Source of the DNA: Thermoleophilia bacterium
GTDB taxonomy: Bacteria > Actinomycetota > Thermoleophilia > Gaiellales > SKUG01
Length of the DNA: 13,845 nt
Reading direction: 5' to 3'
Assembly (NCBI GenBank): GCA_025964405.1
Contig: JAOPYW010000276.1
Span: forward strand, 1-13,845
The notes under the pieces are model-generated. The model was not told the origin of the DNA. It made no database searches and saw nothing but the letters and a program-made list of their open reading frames with translations. Both the position numbers and the translations under genes were made by a program. Every line of letters starts with the position of its first letter. The first letter of the stretch is position 1. This document shows positions 6,575 through 12,500 of the stretch, in pieces.

Positions 6575-8076
6575 GCGACCACCGGTCCGTCGCCGCCCGC
6601 GCCACCCGAACCCGCGCCGCGGCGTCCGCGCACGAGGTTGACGATGCGCGTGCCCTCGGCCCGGTTCACGAAGCCGGTCGCCACGAGCAGCAACGGCCAG
6701 CCCAGCGCGAGCGCGCCGCGCGTGCCCCATGACTGCCAGCCGGTGCCGGTCGGCAGCAGGTAGGCCGCGACGACTGCACCACCGACGAGCACCACCGGGC
6801 GCAGGATGCGGCCCACCTCGTACTCGACCCGGAAGACGCGCTGCGCGCGAATCAGCATGAAGACGGTCAGTGCCGTGTTGGCGAGCACGTCGGCGATCGC
6901 AGCTCCCATGACCCCCACCGCCGGCACGAGCAGCAGGTTGGCGATGAGCGACACCGCGACCGCGCCGAACGCGACGAGCACGTGCCACCCCGTGCGCTTC
7001 ACGCGGCTCGCGCCGATGCCGACCAGGAAGTACGCGCCGAAGATGCCGGTGCCGAGCGCAAGCAGCGGCACGAGTTCGGCAGCCTGCGCGTAGTCAGGGG
7101 GAGCCATGAGCTGCACGACCGGGTCAGCGAGCAGGGCGAGCCCCGCGACGAGCCAGCCCATGATCGCGGCGAACCACGTGGTCACGACGGCGAAGGAGCG
7201 CTTGGCCTCGCCGTCGTCCTCGATCGAGTACGCGAAGGGCTGCCACGAGAGCTGCAGCGCGGTGACGACGAGCATCACGACACCGGCGAACTTGGCGGCC
7301 AGCGCGTAGACGCCGAGCTGGTCGAGGCCGCCGCCGAAGTGGCGGATGACCGAGCGGTCGATGAGTGTCAGTGACTGGTAGGCGACCGCCATCGGGATGG
7401 TCGGCAGCGCGAACTTGAGCATCGGCCTGAGGATCGCCCAGTCGAGGAGCGGCTTGATGAATGCGCGCTGCATCGCCATCGCGACCGGCACGAGGAAGAG
7501 GAAGCCGAGGAAGTTGCCGAGCAGCAGCCCGCGCGCGCCCCACTTGAGGTCGGTCACGAACCAGTAGGTGAGCCCGGTCGAGACCACGATGTTGGCGAGT
7601 GACACGGCGAGGAACGCCGCCGGTCGCTGCTGGATGCGGAAGGTCGCGGTGAGCGCGGAGTAGGCGATGTTGGCGAACAGCCCGAGCGCCACGACCTTGA
7701 TGAGGAAGGTGTAGTCCGCGTCACCCAGGAAGAAGCTCGCGAGCGGATGCCGCAGCGCCAGCAGCAGCAGCGCCACCACGATCGCGGAGAGGTACGTCGT
7801 GGTGAGCGCCGCGCGCACGTTGCGCACGCCGCGGGTCATGCGCTCCTCGACCGGCACGTCGTAGAAGAAGCGCATCATCGCGTTCTGCAGGCCGAGCCGC
7901 GCGAACGCCGACACGAACAGGCTCAGTGTCAGCATCACCTCGGCCGTGCCGTACATCGTCGGCGTGAGGTAGCGCGTGTAGAGCGGCAGCAGCAGGAGCG
8001 CCACGATCTTCGACGCCACCGAGGCGACCCCGTAGACGGCGCTGTGCGACGCCAGCTTGAGGATGCGCGAATACAT
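6571..8076 (-). CDS. Wzx-like polysaccharide/lipid-linked glycan flippase
   Basis: A 501-residue MOP-superfamily (MATE/MVF/polysaccharide biosynthesis) transporter with about 14 hydrophobic helices. The N-terminus is typical of the family: SHSAVYGVASVASKIVALLL (~10-29), then LPLYTRYLTPTMYGTAE. Other family features are FALPTIPMAVAYQSLTLIDR (~the start of the second half), GVYALAAKFAGV and LAADPVVQLMAPPDYAQAA-like loops. These proteins flip undecaprenyl- or polyprenyl-linked oligosaccharides across the cytoplasmic membrane. It starts with an ATG whose A overlaps the TGA of gene B (TGATG), and its own stop overlaps the start of gene A (ATGA), so all three membrane proteins are probably made in step. 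The tail is glycine-rich (GSGGAGGDG). MurJ (lipid II) is a less likely alternative because the context is sulfotransferases rather than peptidoglycan genes. Confidence 0.87.
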   Translation of the reverse strand: MYSRILKLASHSAVYGVASVASKIVALLLLPLYTRYLTPTMYGTAEVMLTLSLFVSAFARLGLQNAMMRFFYDVPVEERMTRGVRNVRAALTTTYLSAIVVALLLLALRHPLASFFLGDADYTFLIKVVALGLFANIAYSALTATFRIQQRPAAFLAVSLANIVVSTGLTYWFVTDLKWGARGLLLGNFLGFLFLVPVAMAMQRAFIKPLLDWAILRPMLKFALPTIPMAVAYQSLTLIDRSVIRHFGGGLDQLGVYALAAKFAGVVMLVVTALQLSWQPFAYSIEDDGEAKRSFAVVTTWFAAIMGWLVAGLALLADPVVQLMAPPDYAQAAELVPLLALGTGIFGAYFLVGIGASRVKRTGWHVLVAFGAVAVSLIANLLLVPAVGVMGAAIADVLANTALTVFMLIRAQRVFRVEYEVGRILRPVVLVGGAVVAAYLLPTGTGWQSWGTRGALALGWPLLLVATGFVNRAEGTRIVNLVRGRRGAGSGGAGGDGPVVA

Positions 8077-10712
8077 CAGCCCTGCGCGCCTTCGGGCACG
8101 TCGGAGTTGGGGAACGAGCCCGGCTTCACGAGTCCTGTGACGTTGCCGTCGGCGTCGCGCACGAGCTCGTCAGGTTCCGCATACTCGATCGAATTCTTAT
8201 TCTTGATGTATCCGTTCACGTCAGCGGTGCTCGAGTCGACGCCCTTGGATGCCAGGCACGAATCGACCACTGCTTCAGCGGCGCTATCTCCCGCGCACGA
8301 GTCGATCGCGTCGGTCACCCGTTGGAGGTTCTCAGTAGCGATCATCCTCTCGACCCCGTCCTGGTCCACCTTCCAGAGTCCGAACGAGTTGCAGGGCACT
8401 TCAGGCGCGTCTTTGTCGCGCGGCGGAATCTTCGACTTTCGACCGCGCGCATCGAGCGCCAACTGCCCAAAGATGTCCGGATGCGCGGCGACGAGCTCGG
8501 CGACCGCGCCACCGCTGTATCCCTGCATGTCACTGAAGCGGTCGATCGCGCGACGTGCTGCCGCGAGCCGCTTGTCAGACGCGGTCTCCTTGCCGGTGCG
8601 GTAGTGGTCGAACCAACGGGTATCGTCGGTGTTGAGCAGCAGGTAGTCGACCTTGCGCTGCTCGAGCACGAGCAGCCGGTCTGCCGTCGGCGCGGACGTG
8701 TCGAAGAAGCGATTCACCGACGCCAGGCGCTCGACGACCTTGTTGTTCTTGGTCGGCGAGTTCCAGACCTTGTAGTCACCCACGACGTAGACCGGTGCGA
8801 GCGCCATCGCCTGGAAGCTCAGGGCGGGGTCGCTCAGCACGATGCTCTGCTCGGGCAGCCGCGCGACCGCGTCGCCCACCGGGCCGTCGAGGCACGAGAG
8901 CGCACCGTTGGTGATCGGCGCGCCCAGCGCGACGTGGTTGTCGTAGATGCCCTTCTTGAACGAGGTCAGGCCGATCGGAATACCGAGGCCCAGCACCACG
9001 ACCGCGAGCACGGCCAGCAGCGTGCGCGGCGATGCCAGCAGCCCGCGTCGCGCTCCCCACGTGCCCGAGTTGGGAGCGGTGAGCACCAGCTCCGTCTCGG
9101 TCGCCGGCGCAGGCTTCGGTTCGCCCGCGCGCCGTGCACGCACGCGCCGCACGAGCCGCACGATCCAGATGACGACGAGCGCGAGCCACGCCGCGTAGCC
9201 GGGCGGGTCGGGCAGGAAACTGCGATACCCCACGACGGCCCCGAGCGCGATCGCGAGCACGAGCGCGCCGCCCACGACGAGCACGCGCCGCCGCTTCGTC
9301 GTCAGTCGCTCGCTCCAGAGGTCGGCGAACATGAGCATCGACGCCGCGAACACCGGCATCAACAGCACGCCGAAGATGTGGTTGATGCGCAGGCCCACGG
9401 TGAGCGATCCGGTCGCCGCGAGCAGGTGATAGAGCGGCGGCACGAAGCACACCGTCGCCATCGCGAGGATGCCGCCCGGCACGATCGCGAACCGCGTCGA
9501 GCGCCACTTCGCGGCGACCCACGGCATCACGATGATGAGCGGCAGGCCGGTCCAACCGAGCAGGTCGAACAGGTGCCCGCCGGTGATGTGCTCCATGCCG
9601 AACGTCTTGGTGAGGTGGTAGTCGATGCGCGCTTCCTCCGGCGCGTTGCCGAAGTTGTCGAGCTGCGCGAGCAGGGGGAGCAGTGCGCCCAGGAACACGG
9701 CGCACGCCGCCGCGACCGCGCCGCCCACCACGAGCGTGCGCCGAGTGATCGCCTTCGAGAACGGCCCCGTGACGAGCCACCACGCGACATAGCCGAGCCC
9801 CACGATCGCGACGTACGGCACGTAGTTGGCGTGGAACACCACGATGAGCGCCACCATCACCACGGCGAGCGCGATGGCCGACCGGCGCACGCGCGCCACG
9901 GGCGTCCAGATACCGATCACGATCGCCGCGAACAGGATCGGAAAGACGAGTTCGAACGTGATCTGACCCGGCACCGCACCGAAGGTGATGCCGTCGCCGT
10001 CGACCTCGCGCCGCGCGTAGAACACGCGGGTCAGCGCCCACGCGAAGGCACCCAGCGGCTCGGCGCGCTCGGTCTCGAGCACGACCCGCGCGAAGCCCGC
10101 CGCAGTGAGGATCGCGAGCACGACCACGACGACCGGCATCATCTGCCACGCGACGATCGGATCGGAGCCCGTGAGCTGCCCCGTCCAGCCCACGAACGCG
10201 TGCCAGCTCGGCAACGCGTAGGTCGGGTTGGGACCGCCGTCGGAGAAGCGGTTGATGTTCGAGAAGGTCGGGTGCGCCAAGTCGATCAGCTTGCGTGACA
10301 CCGACACGTGGTAGAGCCCGTCGAGCTTGATGCCGCCGCGCACGTACCACGCGATCAGGCCCGACACCGCCGCGATGATGGTCGTCGACCGGCCCCAGCC
10401 GCGCGCGACCGGCACGACCGCGTCCTCGCGCAGGCGCCGGCTCCGCACCTGCACCACGGCCAGCAGCGCGAGCGCGACCGACAGCCCCGCGTGCACGCCG
10501 ATCGCGACCCACGAGTTCGTCTCGAGCACGAGCTGCACGGCGGTCGCCACCGACGCCACCGCGGCGCCGAGCATCGCGCCCGCCGGCACCGCGAGCGTGT
10601 CAGGCAGCACCGCGCGCAGGCGCAGCAGCGACACGAGTGCCGCGCCCGGAACCCCGAGCAGCACGGCGGCCGCGACGAGGATCCCGAATTGCTCGATCAG
10701 GCTGGAAGCCAC
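8076..10712 (-). CDS. Large multi-pass membrane protein B, GT-C-like or Wzy-like, paralogue of A
   Basis: An 878-residue protein with a GTG start 12 bases after the upstream sulfotransferase stop. Residues 1-585 hold about 12-14 membrane helices and the same landmarks as A: D-x-x-x-H (D131, H135), NPTYALPSW (~162-170), RREVDGDG (~234-241), FHANYVPY (~293-300), ARIDYHL (~361-367), ATGSLTVGLRI (~433-443). The soluble domain (~590-780) has VLSDPALSFQAMAL (~625-638) and GDYKVWN (~645-651) between C607 and C774. A cytoplasmic-looking basic linker RLVRRVRARRAG (~519-530) splits the last helices. The ~100-residue tail after C774 is unrelated to that of A, carries another cysteine pair (C806, C819), and uses less GC-rich codons. 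Function as for A: probable outer-face glycosyl transfer or chain polymerisation. Having two such proteins may mean two different linkages. Confidence 0.75.
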   Translation of the reverse strand: MASSLIEQFGILVAAAVLLGVPGAALVSLLRLRAVLPDTLAVPAGAMLGAAVASVATAVQLVLETNSWVAIGVHAGLSVALALLAVVQVRSRRLREDAVVPVARGWGRSTTIIAAVSGLIAWYVRGGIKLDGLYHVSVSRKLIDLAHPTFSNINRFSDGGPNPTYALPSWHAFVGWTGQLTGSDPIVAWQMMPVVVVVLAILTAAGFARVVLETERAEPLGAFAWALTRVFYARREVDGDGITFGAVPGQITFELVFPILFAAIVIGIWTPVARVRRSAIALAVVMVALIVVFHANYVPYVAIVGLGYVAWWLVTGPFSKAITRRTLVVGGAVAAACAVFLGALLPLLAQLDNFGNAPEEARIDYHLTKTFGMEHITGGHLFDLLGWTGLPLIIVMPWVAAKWRSTRFAIVPGGILAMATVCFVPPLYHLLAATGSLTVGLRINHIFGVLLMPVFAASMLMFADLWSERLTTKRRRVLVVGGALVLAIALGAVVGYRSFLPDPPGYAAWLALVVIWIVRLVRRVRARRAGEPKPAPATETELVLTAPNSGTWGARRGLLASPRTLLAVLAVVVLGLGIPIGLTSFKKGIYDNHVALGAPITNGALSCLDGPVGDAVARLPEQSIVLSDPALSFQAMALAPVYVVGDYKVWNSPTKNNKVVERLASVNRFFDTSAPTADRLLVLEQRKVDYLLLNTDDTRWFDHYRTGKETASDKRLAAARRAIDRFSDMQGYSGGAVAELVAAHPDIFGQLALDARGRKSKIPPRDKDAPEVPCNSFGLWKVDQDGVERMIATENLQRVTDAIDSCAGDSAAEAVVDSCLASKGVDSSTADVNGYIKNKNSIEYAEPDELVRDADGNVTGLVKPGSFPNSDVPEGAQG

Positions 10713-10724
10713 GAAGCCGCCGAC

Positions 10725-11786
10725 CTAGTTCCGTCGCAGTCGGCGCTTGATGACCCAGCCCAGCTCGCGGCCGTGCTCCTTCACGATGCGCAGCTTCACA
10801 AGGTTGACGAGGCGCTTGCCGAAGTTGGTCGTCGCGAGACCCGCAGCGTAGGCCGGGTTCACGTCGAGCGGCTCGAGGCCGCCGAGGTCGTAGCCGTGCA
10901 GCGCGAGCTCGTCGCCGGCCGCAGCCAGGTAGAGGCGCTGGTCGTGCTCGCTCATCTTGGTGCGCCACTTGCCCATGGCGGTCTGGTTGATGCCGGCCCA
11001 CAGGTTCGAGAACCACTGCTGCTGGTCCTTCTGCAGCTTCGTGATGTCGGTCTTCTCGACGTGGAGCATGTCGTCCTCGTACGGGATGCCGAGGAACTCC
11101 GACACGCGGCGCACCTCGACCTCGGGCTGCGTCACGAGGTCCTCGTAGCGCACGAGCACCACGCGGTCGGGCAGCTCGGCCCGCGCCTCGGCGCCCTTGC
11201 GGATGCACGACGCCCAGCGCTTGCCGGTGGCGTACGGGTTGTTGCCGCCGAAGGGCAGCCCCATGATCGAGAGCGCCACGTCGCGGCCGTCGCGCACGAG
11301 CTCCACGAACTTCGCATCGGGGAAGATCTCGAGCAGGTGGTCGATGTGATCGATGTGCGGCGGCGTCTTGTCGGCCCACCACGTCTTGCCGTGGCGCTGC
11401 ATGTAGTTGATGAACGGCTGCTCGACGCCCCAGCGGAAGGCATCCTCGTGGCTCAGGCCGGCGGGCGGCAGCTGCGGCGCGCCCTCGAGCTCCCAGAGCT
11501 GCACGCGCGGGTGGGCCCAGACGCGCTTCGTGAACTCGACGGCGGCGTCGTGGTCGCTCAGCTTGCCGCTGCGCAGCACGGGCAGGAAATCGGTGATGAA
11601 CATCGTCTCCGGCGGCACGGCGGGGCCGGCCGACGCGCGGTCGAGGATGAGCCGCAGCATGGTCGTGCCGCTGCGGTCGGAGCCGACGATGAAGAACGGG
11701 GCGCGCGATGCGATCACGGCGCCGCCTGAGTCGCGGATCGGCTCGGCTGCCGTCGGGGTGTTGGTCTCGGTCGTGTCGGTGGTCAC
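10725..11786 (-). CDS. Sulfotransferase family protein (second, cluster-proximal)
   Basis: A 353-residue PAPS-dependent sulfotransferase of the Sulfotransfer_3-like type. The 5'-phosphosulfate loop is FFIVGSDRSGTTMLRL (~31-46). A WWADKTPPH segment (~136-144) precedes KFVELVRDGRDVALS (~159-173), where the RDGRDVALS holds the arginine and serine that bind the 3'-phosphate. LVRYEDLV (~211-218) is the usual following strand. The start is the GTG at 11786: AAAGGA lies 10 bases upstream, the preceding gene ends 5 bases before, and any longer reading overlaps the phosphatase. The first ~28 residues are polar and Thr/Glu-rich. The tail is basic (KRRLRR), as in the other sulfotransferase and the GNAT protein. 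It probably sulfates the cluster's glycan precursor on the cytoplasmic face. Confidence 0.88.
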   Translation of the reverse strand: MTTDTTETNTPTAAEPIRDSGGAVIASRAPFFIVGSDRSGTTMLRLILDRASAGPAVPPETMFITDFLPVLRSGKLSDHDAAVEFTKRVWAHPRVQLWELEGAPQLPPAGLSHEDAFRWGVEQPFINYMQRHGKTWWADKTPPHIDHIDHLLEIFPDAKFVELVRDGRDVALSIMGLPFGGNNPYATGKRWASCIRKGAEARAELPDRVVLVRYEDLVTQPEVEVRRVSEFLGIPYEDDMLHVEKTDITKLQKDQQQWFSNLWAGINQTAMGKWRTKMSEHDQRLYLAAAGDELALHGYDLGGLEPLDVNPAYAAGLATTNFGKRLVNLVKLRIVKEHGRELGWVIKRRLRRN

Positions 11787-11791
11787 GTGGA

Positions 11792-12442
11792 TCAGGTCCT
11801 TTGTGTTGCGAGCGCGGCGTCGCGCGATTCGGTGGGAGCGGTGGAGACCAGGCGGATCGTGCTGCCGCGCACGGCGAACATGAGCGACCCTCCGGTCGGA
11901 ATGCGGAACTGCCAGTCGGGCGTCACCTGGCCCGCGACCCGCAGCACGGCGAGCCGGAGCATGACCCCGTGCGAGACGGCGGCGACGGTGCCGCCCGGGT
12001 GCTCGGCCGCGATCTGCTGCATCGCGCGCACGACGCGGTCGGCGGCTGCGGTCAGCGACTCGCCGCCGGGGCAGTGGGCCGCCTCGGGGTCGTTGCGGTA
12101 GAGCTCCCACGCGGCCGGGTCGACGGCCGCCGACTCCTCGGCGGTGAGCCCTTCCCAGCGGCCGTAGTCGAGGTTCGTGAGCAGCTCCATCGCCTGCACG
12201 TCCTCGACGTCGGAAGCTGCGGCGATCGCCGTGCCGACCTCGAGCGCGCGACTCAGGGGGCTCGCGTAGACCGCGGTCACACCCGTCATCGAGAGCGTGC
12301 GCCCTGCGGCGATCGCCTCCCGGCGCCCCACGTCGTTCAGCGGCACGTCGCGACGACCTCGAAACCGCACCTCGCGGTTGAGGACGGTCTGCCCGTGGCG
12401 GACGAGGTGGATGATGCACGAGGCATCGCTGGGCGGGGTCAT
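11792..12442 (-). CDS. Histidine phosphatase superfamily enzyme (phosphoglycerate-mutase-like)
   Basis: A 216-residue protein with all catalytic landmarks of the superfamily: LVRHGQT (R15, H16 the phospho-acceptor), the SPLSRA arginine (R65), the acid/base glutamate E86 in MELL, YGRWEG (~93-98), and SHG with H158. The length and the DYGRWEG/PGGES motifs match the small, broad-specificity PhoE/CobC-type branch. The substrate cannot be read from the sequence. In this operon it could dephosphorylate a sugar phosphate, a lipid-linked intermediate, or a by-product of sulfation. It ends 5 bases before the sulfotransferase start. The 58-base gap upstream (12443-12500) contains a TAGAAT at 12488-12493 on the minus strand that could be a -10, but no matching -35 is seen; GAAAG lies 8 bases before the ATG. 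Confidence 0.88.
   Translation of the reverse strand: MTPPSDASCIIHLVRHGQTVLNREVRFRGRRDVPLNDVGRREAIAAGRTLSMTGVTAVYASPLSRALEVGTAIAAASDVEDVQAMELLTNLDYGRWEGLTAEESAAVDPAAWELYRNDPEAAHCPGGESLTAAADRVVRAMQQIAAEHPGGTVAAVSHGVMLRLAVLRVAGQVTPDWQFRIPTGGSLMFAVRGSTIRLVSTAPTESRDAALATQRT
11797..11802 (-). promoter_or_regulatory. Ribosome binding site deciding the sulfotransferase start
   Basis: AAAGGA on the minus strand, within the last codons of the phosphatase gene, lies 10 bases before the GTG at 11786. It marks the true N-terminus of the sulfotransferase, whose frame stays open through the phosphatase gene. Confidence 0.45.
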
Positions 12443-12500
12443 CGTTCGACTTTCGGCTGCACGTTCAGGGGAGGAAGCGCAGCAGGGATTCTACGTGAAG

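Noticed and set aside
5354..6763. 469-codon plus-strand open frame opposite protein A and the flippase end
   Set aside because: It has R/E/H-rich low-complexity translation and crosses a gene boundary on the other strand, so it is a high-GC shadow frame.
6575..6988. N-terminal extension of protein A by 138 residues
   Set aside because: The extension is R/G/H-rich, overlaps the flippase gene, and the ATG at 6574 gives a hydrophobic N-terminus matching the start of B.
8322..10298. 658-codon open frame on the plus strand, opposite membrane protein B
   Set aside because: Its translation is extremely rich in R, H, D and E with no domain. It mirrors the third-position GC bias of the strong minus-strand gene.
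11787..12419. N-terminal extension of the sulfotransferase by 211 residues
   Set aside because: It overlaps the histidine phosphatase, whose catalytic motifs are complete, and its translation is arginine-rich.
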